Below are positions 46,909 through 56,157 of a stretch of 64,000 bases of DNA, one piece after another (position 1 is the first letter of the stretch; each line of letters begins with the position of its first letter). The notes under the pieces were generated by a model. That model worked only from the letters and a program-made list of their open reading frames with translations, searched no databases and was not told the DNA's origin. Position numbers and translations under genes: made by a program. This DNA comes from Oceanicoccus sagamiensis (GTDB taxonomy: Bacteria; Pseudomonadota; Gammaproteobacteria; Pseudomonadales; Dasaniaceae): positions 620,001 through 684,000 of the forward strand of contig NZ_CP019343.1 of assembly GCF_002117105.1 (NCBI RefSeq). Direction: 5' to 3'.

Positions 46909-48192
46909 TTACTTTTTTCTTGGCTCAAATTCAATATGCAATTCTTTTAAAGAGCGCAGTAAAAAATGAGGGTGATAGCTAAAATCACTCTTGCCCGGTG
47001 CAAACCACATATCTTCAAAGCGATCGACTACAGCAGTAAATCCCCAGATAAGCTCGCGTCGTGCCAAGGGGGCTCCAAGACAATGATGCTTGCCTGAACC
47101 AAAGCCCATATGTGCACCTGCTTTAGGCCGCTGCAAATCAATTTTCTCAGGGCATTCAAACACACGTTCATCGCGATTAGCCGCTGCATAGCGGATATTC
47201 ACCAAACCACCTGCGGGTATTACCCCGCCAGAGGGGAGCTCGGTATCCCGCGCACAAAAACGCATTAAACTCTGTACCGGCGACTCCAACCGCAACACCT
47301 CTTCGACAAAAGTTTTCATATACTGTTCGGGGTCACTTTTTAGTTGCTGCCAGATATCTTTATTTTCTATCAGCAGTTTAATCCCCGCCGCCAGCGCATT
47401 GGTGGTGGTCTCGCTGCCGCCAACAAAAGTATCTGCCATCATCTCGGCATGCAGCTCATTATCATTAAGCGGCCGCCCCCAATCTTCAATCACGGTATTA
47501 ACTAAAACGCTGATCAAAGAATCATTCGGGTTTGCCCGTAGCCGCTCAAAAACAGGTTGGAAATAATGCTGGGCTTCAATCTCGCGATCAACCATTTCCA
47601 TTTCCTGCTCTTCGTTCAGCATCATTGAAATACGCTGAAAAAAAGCATCGGTCCAGCGTTTGATCTGCCACATATCTTCGCGCTTTGCACCCATTTGCTC
47701 ACCGATAATAAACAAGGGCAAAGGCACCGCAAATTGTTTAACAAAGTCACACCGTCCATCGTCAATAAACTGATCTATCAATTCATAGGCCAGGTTTTCA
47801 ACCAGCGGGTCTATTTCTTGTATCCGGCTGGGCTTAAAGGCCTCGTTAAACATGGCGCGCATTTGCTTGTGATTGGGATCATCGCGGCCACCCAGTGTAG
47901 GTGCTGGTAGCCAACCTTTTTCCTGAAAACGGGCCGCTACTTTTTGGATACGTTCTATATTGTCGGTATTGGCCCGGTAAGGTGTGTCTTCTGCGCTGCT
48001 GGGAAAGCTTTGCGTATCCAGCAGTACCTGGCGCACATCATCATAGCGACTAACAACATAGATATCGGTACCAGGCATTCGATAGACAGGAGCTTCGTCA
48101 CGCAATACTTTATAGGCATCATAGGGGCAGTGCTGTGTTTCAGGGTCGAACAGATTAATATTGAGCTCGTGATTGCCGGTCTTTGTTGTCAT
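46909..48192 (-). CDS. Cytochrome P450
   Basis: A 427-residue soluble bacterial P450. The heme-cysteine motif is FGSGKHHCLGAPLAR, the I-helix oxygen-binding region is ADTFVGGSETTTNA, and the K-helix ExxR is in EEVLRLESP. It hydroxylates an unactivated carbon using electrons from a ferredoxin or flavodoxin; no such partner gene is adjacent. I start it at ATG 48192 (GGTGAG about 9 nt before it); a GTG four codons earlier is possible. Neighbouring MaoC, NmrA-like and amidohydrolase genes suggest oxidation of a lipid or terpenoid, by context only. Confidence 0.93.
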   Translation of the reverse strand: MTTKTGNHELNINLFDPETQHCPYDAYKVLRDEAPVYRMPGTDIYVVSRYDDVRQVLLDTQSFPSSAEDTPYRANTDNIERIQKVAARFQEKGWLPAPTLGGRDDPNHKQMRAMFNEAFKPSRIQEIDPLVENLAYELIDQFIDDGRCDFVKQFAVPLPLFIIGEQMGAKREDMWQIKRWTDAFFQRISMMLNEEQEMEMVDREIEAQHYFQPVFERLRANPNDSLISVLVNTVIEDWGRPLNDNELHAEMMADTFVGGSETTTNALAAGIKLLIENKDIWQQLKSDPEQYMKTFVEEVLRLESPVQSLMRFCARDTELPSGGVIPAGGLVNIRYAAANRDERVFECPEKIDLQRPKAGAHMGFGSGKHHCLGAPLARRELIWGFTAVVDRFEDMWFAPGKSDFSYHPHFLLRSLKELHIEFEPRKK

Positions 48193-48219
48193 GATCGATC
48201 TCACCCTAAACGGTCAGTA

Positions 48220-48250
48220 AAAAAAAGGGAGCTTATTATCGCTCCCTTTA
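48220..48250 (-). terminator. Intrinsic terminator after the bilin-reductase-like gene
   Basis: AAAGGGAGC (48224-48232) pairs with GCTCCCTTT (48241-48249) around an 8-nt loop; on the minus strand a run of eight T follows. It lies just past the 3' end of the 48276-49076 gene and before the P450 gene. Confidence 0.85.
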
Positions 48251-48275
48251 GCATACAGTATTGACTCACTCAGTA

Positions 48276-49076
48276 TCAGTAACTGGTTTCCACTTCCTGA
48301 CTGGTCATAATGGCGCGCAGGCGATCACTGTCTTCCTTGCCAACCATTTGTTCCATACGCGGCCAGATATGATCGACTTCCGGCGATAAATAGTTGGTAC
48401 GGGTCAGGGCGTCACGCATGGCGCTTCTCTCTGCCTCACCAGCTTCCAGCCAATCCGCCGGAACACCTTCTTTTACTAAATCCAGTGTGCGGGCGATATA
48501 CATCTCAGAGGCTTGCTGCAATAACTCAAAGTTAGAAAACGGCGTTGTTACCGCTAATGCCCAAGGCTGGAGAATAGACATCTGCAGGCGAGGGATTGCG
48601 CCCATACGCACATCTGTTAGAGCACGCACATCATTATTAATTTCTTCCAGCGGCAAAAATACATTCTGCTGGTACTTGAGGTTAACCGCAGGGTCGGCCT
48701 TACCTACTACGTTACAGAAAAAACCCAGATTTGGTGGGCCATCGTGTTTGGGGTCAAACGGCGCATCAACTTCAGGGTCATAAAATACACACTCAGTCAC
48801 CGCATGGGGTACCAGGCTGTCGGGTTTGGTAATCACATGCAATGCATTGGCTTCCATCCCCACCGGGGCGAAGTTAAGGCGCAGATGTAATACTTTTAAA
48901 ATATCCGGGTGGTCTCCACCATCAACCACTTGCAGGTAACCCAGATTGCCAAAGGCCGGATGGGCATATTCTTTGATGGTTGAGGCTTCGGTACAGCTTA
49001 GCCCCAGAGTAGCGATGGTTTTTTCAAATAAGCCATCAATAAAGTCGGAACCGACATTCGATGTTAGTGTGCTCAC
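48276..49076 (-). CDS. Unknown protein, possible bilin/RCC-reductase-fold member
   Basis: A 266-residue protein, paralogous to the gene at 59874-60671. Both share DGGD-P, a (V/I)GM motif, PDSLVP, a following acidic residue, PL, SPWALA or SPWMLA, and a C-terminal SD....QE.E. The pattern from the PDSLVP strand through VNLKYQQNVF resembles ferredoxin-dependent bilin reductases and red chlorophyll catabolite reductase (strand, P.P, acidic catalytic position, strand, LP..Y). In this copy Asn stands where the PcyA histidine would be and Glu where its aspartate would be. I chose GTG 49076, which has AAGGA 7 nt before it and aligns with the paralogue's start; an ATG at 49118 is possible. Function is uncertain. 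Confidence 0.55.
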   Translation of the reverse strand: MSTLTSNVGSDFIDGLFEKTIATLGLSCTEASTIKEYAHPAFGNLGYLQVVDGGDHPDILKVLHLRLNFAPVGMEANALHVITKPDSLVPHAVTECVFYDPEVDAPFDPKHDGPPNLGFFCNVVGKADPAVNLKYQQNVFLPLEEINNDVRALTDVRMGAIPRLQMSILQPWALAVTTPFSNFELLQQASEMYIARTLDLVKEGVPADWLEAGEAERSAMRDALTRTNYLSPEVDHIWPRMEQMVGKEDSDRLRAIMTSQEVETSY

Positions 49077-49196
49077 GTTTAAATCCTTACTGGTTGTTAT
49101 CTTGATAGGGAAGTACATTACACCGGGTAAGGCAGGTCGGCTATCTCCTTTACCTGCCTTTACATAATGCCCTCCCCACTCTAAGGGAAGCAGTGG

Positions 49197-50627
49197 TTAA
49201 AGGCTGTTTTTATAGATCACGCCGTCTTTCATAATGATTTTTAGCGTTTCAATTTGCTTATATTCAGGGTCGGCATCAAACCATTTGTCGGTAGCCCCCA
49301 GCACCGATATATCTTCTAGCGGATTACCGTCCACTAATAGAATATCCGCTGCGGCACCCTTTTCAATCACGCCCAGCTTGCCGGAAGCCGCATAAGGGTT
49401 GCGGGGACCAGAGAGCTCTAACAACTCACCGGCGTTTGAGGTTAACTGCTTTAACACTTCAAAATTACTACCAAATGCCTGGGTGCGCCACCATAGCTCA
49501 TAGCGACGGGCGCGCTCGGCATCGGCATAAACACCCACATAGTCTGAAGCAAATACCACTTTCACCTTGTGCTTTAACAGTTTTTTACCGAAGTCACCGT
49601 AAACTTCTTGCAGCTGGGCCACCATGGGTAATTTTTCGGCGGGCATCAGTGGGTTTTTGGCCAGATCAGGTGATAGCCCCCACATTTGAGGCACCACATA
49701 AACCCCCTCTTTAGCGATACGCTTCATGACTTTTTCGGTCATAAAGAAGCCGTGGTCAAAGGCTTTTACACCGCAGTCCATTAAGCGGTTCATAGCCCGA
49801 TCATTAAACACATGGGAGCTAACATAGGTGCCCCAATCGGCAGCCGCCTCAACCGCTGCGCAAACTTCTTTTTTGGAGTATTGGGTGGTGTCGATAGGAT
49901 CAAAGCGAGAAGAGCCACCGCCACCGGCCATAATTTTTATTTGGGTAGCGCCATTTCTTAAGTTGGTCCGCACCGCTTTTAAAACCTCAGTCTCGCCGTC
50001 GGCTACCGCACCAATACCAAACTGTTCAAAATTGGATTTATCCCAGGCTGTTAGCGGGCCAAAACCAGCATCGGCTCTATCTCGAAAATCACCATGACCG
50101 GAGGTCTGAGAGACAAAGGCGCCAGAGGGGAAAATGCGGGGGCCAATAATAACGCCGTTATTGATATTACGCATAAGACCAAAAGCAGGGCCGCCCATAT
50201 CTCTTGCTGACGTAAAACCATCCATTAACGCCCGCTCAGCCACCAGCGTTGAGCGGATGGCTATATCGGTCAGATCCATTTCTTTTTCGACGGTATCAAA
50301 ATTGGCATTAATCATATAATGCACATGGCCATCGATCAGGCCCGGCATCAGCGTCTTGCCGTTACCCGCAATCACCATAGCACCTTCAGGCGCATCGATA
50401 GCCTTGTCGGAGATACGAGTAATTGTTGTGCCTTCGACGAGCACACTCATACCTTTATAGAGTTTGTTATCGGTGCCGTTAAAGACGTTTACATCGGTAA
50501 ATAAGGTCGTGCCTGGTACCGGGGTAAAATTTGCCACTCCCCCACTGCCAGCGCCCGCCGCCAGAGTAGGCAGGGATGCGATAAGTATCAGGATGAAAAC
50601 AGCCAGTTTTTGAAGCAAGGTAAACAT
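49197..50627 (-). CDS. Exported metal-dependent amidohydrolase
   Basis: A 476-residue amidohydrolase-superfamily enzyme with a signal peptide (cleavage near PTLAAGA). Metal-site residues appear in order: HVH in GLIDGHVHY, the probable carbamylated lysine in QIKIMAGGG, histidines in SSHVFNDRA and KAFDHGFF, and the aspartate in VVFASDYVG. Exported members include prolidase-like and imidazolonepropionase-like hydrolases; the substrate is unknown. ATG 50627 is chosen because GAGGGA lies 8 nt upstream. It is on the same strand as the bilin-reductase-like gene that follows after 120 bp. Confidence 0.88.
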   Translation of the reverse strand: MFTLLQKLAVFILILIASLPTLAAGAGSGGVANFTPVPGTTLFTDVNVFNGTDNKLYKGMSVLVEGTTITRISDKAIDAPEGAMVIAGNGKTLMPGLIDGHVHYMINANFDTVEKEMDLTDIAIRSTLVAERALMDGFTSARDMGGPAFGLMRNINNGVIIGPRIFPSGAFVSQTSGHGDFRDRADAGFGPLTAWDKSNFEQFGIGAVADGETEVLKAVRTNLRNGATQIKIMAGGGGSSRFDPIDTTQYSKKEVCAAVEAAADWGTYVSSHVFNDRAMNRLMDCGVKAFDHGFFMTEKVMKRIAKEGVYVVPQMWGLSPDLAKNPLMPAEKLPMVAQLQEVYGDFGKKLLKHKVKVVFASDYVGVYADAERARRYELWWRTQAFGSNFEVLKQLTSNAGELLELSGPRNPYAASGKLGVIEKGAAADILLVDGNPLEDISVLGATDKWFDADPEYKQIETLKIIMKDGVIYKNSL

Positions 50628-50712
50628 ACTCGATTCCCTCATTATGTTTGTTATTGAACACAGGTCAGTTTTATTATGGTTTTACGATAGCACAGCTGGG
50701 CCATGATTAAAG

Positions 50713-51615
50713 CTATTGCCAATCCGCCGCTGCCAGCTGCTCGGTTAAAGCACGCAGGCCCCTGCCTTTATTGGCGAGCTTCCAGGCCATATATTCCTTT
50801 ACCGGATGCACCTCCGGCAGCACCAAGGTTAACAAAACTCCCTGATCGAGATAAGGCTGTATTTTTTGTAGCGGTAAATGCCCGATGCCGATACCCGCAA
50901 CAATTGCCTCAACTTTTTGCTCAAGGGTTTGTACATAAAGTATTTTGCCCTCACTGCCAAGACCACCACTGCGGGTAATACCGCTGGTGGAGGTATCATG
51001 GGTGACAACACGGCGCAGTTTTGGCAGCTCTGCCTGTAACGCCTTTTTATTATTGGCCCACTGGGCTTTGGGGTGCTTGGCGGCAATCACTGGCACCAGT
51101 TCAGTACTGGGCAAAGCGATGGCCCGATAGCCTTTTTGTTGGGGCACAGGGCCCGGCGCACCCACAATTAGATCTACCCGCTCCTCTTCCAGCGCCTCCC
51201 AGCCACCATTAAGCACCGACTCAGTAATATCGATTTCAATCGTGGGATGATTTTCCAGAAACTGCTGGACCACCGCAAAGAAGGTGGGAGCAGGCAACAT
51301 AAATTCCACGGCAATACGGATATGGGTCTCCCAGCCTGTAGCCACCTCTTTAGCCCTGTTGGCCAGCTGGGCAGCATGGTCGAGGATATGCCTGCCCTCT
51401 TCGAGTATTAGCTTACCGGCAGGAGTTAATACTGAGCGCCTTCCCTGCCGCTGGAACAGGGCGATATCCAGCTGCTCTTCCAGCTTTTGCACACTATAGG
51501 AAACTGCCGAGGTTGCTTTGTTCAGCTCTTCTGCCGCTTTGGCAAAGCTTCCGCGCCGATCAATGCTATCCAGAGTTTCCAGTACTTCGATGCTAATCGG
51601 ATTTTTCTTGCTCAT
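50713..51615 (-). CDS. LysR-family regulator
   Basis: A 300-residue LysR protein with the N-terminal helix-turn-helix (GSFAKAAEELNKATSAVSYS, LEEQLDIALFQRQGRRSVL) and a C-terminal effector domain. It is divergent from the DoxX-pirin pair across 154 bp. LysR-DoxX-pirin is a recurrent arrangement in Proteobacteria, so this regulator probably controls those two genes, possibly in response to redox or aromatic electrophile stress. ATG 51615 is preferred over the GTG two codons earlier. Confidence 0.88.
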   Translation of the reverse strand: MSKKNPISIEVLETLDSIDRRGSFAKAAEELNKATSAVSYSVQKLEEQLDIALFQRQGRRSVLTPAGKLILEEGRHILDHAAQLANRAKEVATGWETHIRIAVEFMLPAPTFFAVVQQFLENHPTIEIDITESVLNGGWEALEEERVDLIVGAPGPVPQQKGYRAIALPSTELVPVIAAKHPKAQWANNKKALQAELPKLRRVVTHDTSTSGITRSGGLGSEGKILYVQTLEQKVEAIVAGIGIGHLPLQKIQPYLDQGVLLTLVLPEVHPVKEYMAWKLANKGRGLRALTEQLAAADWQ

Positions 51616-51769
51616 AACCACACTATCCCACTAATCAGTCCCAACCATCTGCCACCACAAGCTATTGTTCTATATTTTAGAACATTCTGGACAAATTATA
51701 CCCCTTATTTGATTTTCCCCTGTCGTTACAATAGCACCATCAACTCAACAAATACCCAGGAGCAATACC

Positions 51770-52210
51770 ATGAAAGCATTATTAGACACTGCAATTTCCA
51801 CTAAATCTGGCTTTGACACCCTACCCGTACGTATCGGCGCAGGCGTAATTTTTGCTGCCCACGGCGCCCAGAAACTGTTCGGATGGTTTGGTGGTTATGG
51901 CCTTGAAGGTACCGCAGGCTGGATGGATTCCATTGGCCTGGGTCCCGGCATGTTGATGGCTACACTGGCAGGCAGTGCTGAATTTTTCGGTGGACTGTTG
52001 TTAATTCTGGGCTTGCTGGTTCGCCCAACAGCGTTGGTGTTAGCGTTTACCATGGCCGTTGCCATTGTCTCTGTTCACCTGAGTAATGGGCTGTTTATCA
52101 GTAATAACGGTTATGAGTTTGGCCTTGCCTTACTGGTGATCACTTTGGGGCTGGCAGTTCGCGGCGCTGGTAGCCTGAGTGCCGACCAGCAACTAGCCAG
52201 CAAACTGTAG
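51770..52210 (+). CDS. DoxX-family membrane protein
   Basis: A 146-residue, four-helix membrane protein of the DoxX/YphA family: GAGVIFAAHGAQKLFGWFGG and the central LAGSAEFFGGLLLILGLL are typical. The family takes part in oxidative-stress or quinone-linked redox processes, but the exact reaction is not settled. An AGGAG lies 7 nt before the ATG. Pirin follows 13 nt later in the same transcript. Confidence 0.9.
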   Translation: MKALLDTAISTKSGFDTLPVRIGAGVIFAAHGAQKLFGWFGGYGLEGTAGWMDSIGLGPGMLMATLAGSAEFFGGLLLILGLLVRPTALVLAFTMAVAIVSVHLSNGLFISNNGYEFGLALLVITLGLAVRGAGSLSADQQLASKL

Positions 52211-52223
52211 AGAGGAAGCGACC

Positions 52224-53054
52224 ATGAGAACATTACAGCAGGTATTTAGTGCCAGCCCTGCCAGTGACGGTGATGGCGTAAAAATCCATCGCCTTGCTGG
52301 CACAAAGCTGCAGGCAGTATTAAATCCGTATTTAATGATTGATGAAATTAACTCAGACAGTAACAGCGATTTTATCGGCGGTTTTCCAGAGCACCCCCAT
52401 CGCGGCTTTGAGACAATTAGCTATATCAAAGCTGGGCGCATGCGCCACCGCGACCATATGGGTAATGAAGGTGTGATTGGCGCAGGCGATGTACAATGGA
52501 TGACCGCCGGGGCAGGCGTTTTGCATTCAGAGATGCCTGAACAGGAGGATGGACGACTGCACGGTTTCCAGATTTGGCTAAATTTACCCGCAGCAGAAAA
52601 GATGAAGCCTGCGGCTTATAGTGATATTCGCAGCCACAACATCCCTTCACTAGCATTAGCCGATAGCACAGTGAATAGTATTGCAGGTGATATCAAAGTT
52701 AATGGCCAGGTACTTAACGGCATATTACCCCAGCGGTCTACCGAGCCATTATTTGTTGATATTGAATTGACGGCTAACGCGACGATTAAGCTGGAGAGTA
52801 ATCCGAAAAACCCACTGCTGGTTTATCTGTATCAAGGCGCAAGCCATGATCTACAGCAAGGCCAGCTTGGCGTTTATTCCAGCGGTGAAAGCCTGAGATT
52901 GGAGGCCAACAACGAGGGGCTTAAGGCTCTTTTATTAAGTGGCACGCCTATTGATGAACCTATTGTGCAGTACGGTCCGTTTGTTATGAATACTGAGAGC
53001 GAGATCCGGAAGGCCATTGACGATTATCAAAATAATCGATTGGTCAATCTGTAG
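52224..53054 (+). CDS. Pirin-family bicupin
   Basis: A 276-residue bicupin. The N-terminal cupin has the pirin metal ligands in HPHRGFETISY and MRHRDHMGN, then GAGVLHSEMP; the C-terminal cupin is divergent. Bacterial pirins act as quercetinase-like dioxygenases or metabolic regulators. The stop codon TAG (53052-53054) is supplied by the GTAGGG edge of the repeat element at 53051-53125, so the original C-terminus may have been altered by the element. The gene otherwise has normal length. Confidence 0.9.
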   Translation: MRTLQQVFSASPASDGDGVKIHRLAGTKLQAVLNPYLMIDEINSDSNSDFIGGFPEHPHRGFETISYIKAGRMRHRDHMGNEGVIGAGDVQWMTAGAGVLHSEMPEQEDGRLHGFQIWLNLPAAEKMKPAAYSDIRSHNIPSLALADSTVNSIAGDIKVNGQVLNGILPQRSTEPLFVDIELTANATIKLESNPKNPLLVYLYQGASHDLQQGQLGVYSSGESLRLEANNEGLKALLLSGTPIDEPIVQYGPFVMNTESEIRKAIDDYQNNRLVNL

Positions 53055-53125
53055 GGTGGATTATAATCCACCTTTCACCACCGCCAATCAGCCAGGTGGG
53101 TTTGGTGGATTATAATCCACCCCAC
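53051..53125. repeat. Paired-palindrome element at the pirin 3' end
   Basis: Left GTAGGGTGGATTATAATCC with its palindrome; right GGTGGATTATAATCCACC followed by CCAC in place of the usual CTAC. The left edge supplies the TAG stop of pirin. It lies just before the Rpn gene. Confidence 0.9.
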
Positions 53126-53225
53126 GAGCTGTGTTTGTGTGTAGATAGAAATAGTTTATGATGGTCCGCAGCCTCAGGAAGAGGTTTTGAGAGGATTTCA
53201 CCCACCGTTGATAAGGATATCAGCT

Positions 53226-54167
53226 ATGAGCAATTCCCAACCCCCGAATATCCACGATACCTTCTTTCGTGCAGCGATGAAGCACCAGCGGGTTGCGCTG
53301 GACTTTATTCGCCATCATTGTCCTAAAGAGATTGCTTTGGCCCTGGACAGCCAAACCCTAAAGCTGTTGCCCAATAATTATATTGCGGATGACTTACAGG
53401 AAACGACCAGTGATTTGGTATTTAGCTGCAAGATTGCCAATAAGCCTGCTTATATCAATCTATTGATTGAACATCAGTCCAGCCCCGATAAGATGCTGCC
53501 GTTTCGGGTTCATCATTATTTATTTGGCTTGTTATATAACCACCACAAGCAGCACCCAAAGAAAAAACTGCCTGCAGTTTATACGCTGGTATTTTATCAT
53601 GGCAGGCAAACGCCCTACCCTTATTCATTATCGCTGCTTGATGGCTTTGATGACCCTCTGGGGATTATGCATAAAGTATTATATAAGCCGCTTCCTCTGA
53701 TTGACGCTAATCAGCTTTCCGATAAAGAACTGAAGCAGCAACGCTGGATTGGGCCTATGCTGACAGCAATGAAATATATTCGACAAAAGGATATGACGAA
53801 TAATGTAATGGATATACTGGCGTCACTGCTGTGGAATACTGAGAAGCACGATGAAAAGCCGTTACTTAAGCTGCTATTGAACTACATTTTTCGTGGAGGT
53901 AATATCAACGTCAAAGACGTGGCTATCAGGGCCAAAACTCAACGAATTACTCATTCAGTAAGGAGAGATGTAATGACAACAGCCGAGCAATTGGAAGCAC
54001 AAGGTATGCGAAAAGGCATAGAGAAAGGCAAGCTCGAAGGCAAGCGGGAAGGCAAACAAGAAAGCATGAACGAAGTGGCCATCAAGCTACTCAACGAAGG
54101 GGCTGAAATTGCCTTTGTACAAAAAATTACTGGACTGTCCCCGGCCGAGATTCAGGCCCTTAAATAA
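53226..54167 (+). CDS. Rpn-family recombination-promoting nuclease
   Basis: A 313-residue protein of the Rpn (YhgA-like, PD-(D/E)XK) family: start NIHDTFFRAAMKH, the nuclease core with the acidic residue in TTSDLVF and the EHQS motif in NLLIEHQSSPDK, and a C-terminal highly charged helix (MRKGIEKGKLEGKREGKQES) typical of the family. Rpn proteins promote RecA-independent recombination and some act in phage defence. ATG 53226 is chosen, with AAGGATATC about 8 nt upstream; an in-frame ATG at 53187 is less supported. It lies between two paired-palindrome elements (53051-53125 and 54231-54300). Confidence 0.88.
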   Translation: MSNSQPPNIHDTFFRAAMKHQRVALDFIRHHCPKEIALALDSQTLKLLPNNYIADDLQETTSDLVFSCKIANKPAYINLLIEHQSSPDKMLPFRVHHYLFGLLYNHHKQHPKKKLPAVYTLVFYHGRQTPYPYSLSLLDGFDDPLGIMHKVLYKPLPLIDANQLSDKELKQQRWIGPMLTAMKYIRQKDMTNNVMDILASLLWNTEKHDEKPLLKLLLNYIFRGGNINVKDVAIRAKTQRITHSVRRDVMTTAEQLEAQGMRKGIEKGKLEGKREGKQESMNEVAIKLLNEGAEIAFVQKITGLSPAEIQALK

Positions 54168-54230
54168 AACGCGTGTACTACTGCCATCCCCGCCCCGGCC
54201 GATCGCTAAATACTTTAGATAAGGTCTACG

Positions 54231-54300
54231 CCCAGGGTGGATTATAATCCACCCCCTATGACGGTTTCTGGCTGGGCTTGGTGGATTACTATCCACCCAA
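54231..54300. repeat. Degenerate paired-palindrome element after the Rpn gene
   Basis: Left CAGGGTGGATTATAATCCAC and right GGTGGATTACTATCCACCC are recognisable, but the outer edges and the right palindrome are changed (ACT for ATA or TGC). It is the most diverged copy in the window. With the 53051-53125 copy it brackets the Rpn gene. Confidence 0.8.
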
Positions 54301-54427
54301 CGTCGGCTGTTAGCTGTGCCTTTAAACCGCTTATTGGCTTAAAACACTGATACCACAATACGCCTGGTTTTATTTTAGGCATTGGTCACGGACAGCCATC
54401 CGTATCAGCAGGGATCGCGAAAGCAGG

Positions 54428-54658
54428 CTAAGCGTTTACAAAACGGTCGTGCTCAGTAATTTCTGGCAGCTCGTCCGCAGGGACCTTAAACCACTTCTCA
54501 CCTTCATCGGGCAACATGACAGGAATACCTTCAACGATAGGGTACTGGCGGCCACAGTCACAAGCCAACCAATCTGCTTTAAGCGGTGTTAATTCACCGC
54601 GGCCTTTACCGGCACAAGCTGGGCATCTTAGGATTTCTGTATATTCTGCAATATTCAT
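54428..54658 (-). CDS. Trm112/YcaR-like zinc-binding protein
   Basis: A 76-residue protein with two metal-binding pairs, CPAC and CDCG (with LRCPACAG at the start), matching the Trm112/YcaR family. Eukaryotic Trm112 activates several methyltransferases; the bacterial role is less clear and the usual neighbours are lipid A genes. Here it lies 68 bp after two PucC-type transporters and a methyltransferase on the same strand, which makes a partner role with that methyltransferase possible. The intervening gap holds one half-element of the palindromic repeat. Confidence 0.85.
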   Translation of the reverse strand: MNIAEYTEILRCPACAGKGRGELTPLKADWLACDCGRQYPIVEGIPVMLPDEGEKWFKVPADELPEITEHDRFVNA

Positions 54659-54701
54659 AATTCAACTCTCTGTAACTGATCATTAAAATTCGACAGTGTG
54701 T

Positions 54702-54723
54702 GGTGGATTGTAATCCACCCTAC
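54702..54723. repeat. Single palindrome half-element
   Basis: GGTGGATTGTAATCCACC followed by CTAC, without its usual partner. It is the only unpaired copy in the window, between a PucC-type gene and the Trm112-like gene. Confidence 0.85.
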
Positions 54724-54726
54724 GGT

Positions 54727-56109
54727 TTATTCGGTTCTGGCGCCTGCCTGTAAACCTTCGATGGTTACATTACGGACCGCGATATAACAAAGTACTACCA
54801 TTAATGCCTGCAAGATAAAGATAATCGAGAAAGCCATATTGCCCTGTAACCAGCCTGACTCTACTAATACGGAATAGAGCAAGCCGCTAACAGTAAACGA
54901 TAAAAACAGACCAATAACCTGGGCCAGGCTCCATAGGCCAAGGTATTTACTCTCCTGTCCTTTGACCGTCATATCCGCCATAAAGCTGATGGACGGAAAA
55001 ACATATAAACCCAGAGAAAAGGCACTTAAACAGTAGAAGGCATAAAACAAATCAAGATTTTTTTCGTAAGAGGCCCAGGCTAATAAAGCAAAACCAAGAA
55101 TGGATAAGCTGGCGCCAATTTTTAGCAATTTCTTACCAAAGTCCATCGGCAGGGTTTTAACCTCATCACCATTGCCGCCCGCATCAATCACTTTCTGCTT
55201 GCGCTTACTGGCAGTAACACCCACAAAGATACCGCAGGCCGCCATACCCACTGTTTGCAAACCGTTATATAAGGTTTGGAAGATCGTTGACTCACCGGCT
55301 TCCATCTCAAATAAATCCGCTGCCCATACTTCCTGAATCATATCCTGTAGAAAAACCGATAATAGCGAGAAAATAATAAACACAAAAAACAGCGCAGCAT
55401 GGCGGTTGTACTGAATCACATTGATGGATTCTTTCATCGGCTCTAACAATTTTACCGGTTTGGGTGGATTGCGTTTTATTTCAGCCAACTGCTCGGGGGT
55501 CAGCTTGGTTTCCAAACCCCAGAGACCAAGAATAGTAATACTCATCATCACCAGCGGTGACAGGTTATACATAAACTGCATACCTTCAGGCGTATATTCC
55601 GGCATTAACAGACCGAATACATAAGCCCAGGCAGCCATAGACAGGGCCTGAATCGTCCAGGTCATGGTAACAACGCGTGAGCGAGTTTCGTCAGTGGTTA
55701 CATCATTGAGCAAATCCAAAAATACATTGGCCTGCATGGCAATACACAAACCAAAGGCACAGAATAATAATAGGAAAGCCAGGTAACCGAGTAAGCTACC
55801 TTCTACCATATACAGCATCACTGGCGGCATTAACGGAAAAGCCAGACTGCCTAATAAAGTACCAATCAGCATATAAGGTGTTCTGCGGTAACCCATAATC
55901 GGCCAGCGCTCACACATACGACCGATCACTGGCTGGATAGGGCCAAACAAGGTATAGACACCAATAATCACTGCCATCAATGCCGCCGGCAAGCCCAGGT
56001 CAGAAATAGCCACCCGGTTTACCGAAGTCACTACCATACAAAAACTCCAGGCTATGGCAATTTTTTGTAAGGTAAATTGTAATTTTGCACGCCCTTCACT
56101 AACAATCAT
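54727..56109 (-). CDS. PucC-family MFS transporter (copy 2)
   Basis: A 460-residue, 12-helix transporter of the PucC/LhaA family: SVNRVAISDLGLPAALMAV in helix 1-2, GYRRTPYMLIGT in loop 2-3 and FLQDMIQEVWAADLF before helix 7, all at PucC positions. Known PucC proteins act in assembly of bacteriochlorophyll light-harvesting complexes. Here no photosynthesis genes are visible, so export or handling of another tetrapyrrole, or a different substrate, must be considered. It follows the copy-1 gene by 48 bp on the same strand. Confidence 0.85.
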   Translation of the reverse strand: MIVSEGRAKLQFTLQKIAIAWSFCMVVTSVNRVAISDLGLPAALMAVIIGVYTLFGPIQPVIGRMCERWPIMGYRRTPYMLIGTLLGSLAFPLMPPVMLYMVEGSLLGYLAFLLLFCAFGLCIAMQANVFLDLLNDVTTDETRSRVVTMTWTIQALSMAAWAYVFGLLMPEYTPEGMQFMYNLSPLVMMSITILGLWGLETKLTPEQLAEIKRNPPKPVKLLEPMKESINVIQYNRHAALFFVFIIFSLLSVFLQDMIQEVWAADLFEMEAGESTIFQTLYNGLQTVGMAACGIFVGVTASKRKQKVIDAGGNGDEVKTLPMDFGKKLLKIGASLSILGFALLAWASYEKNLDLFYAFYCLSAFSLGLYVFPSISFMADMTVKGQESKYLGLWSLAQVIGLFLSFTVSGLLYSVLVESGWLQGNMAFSIIFILQALMVVLCYIAVRNVTIEGLQAGARTE

Positions 56110-56157
56110 AACTCAACCTTTTCACTATTCTTTGATTTTAATAAATCAACCCGACCA

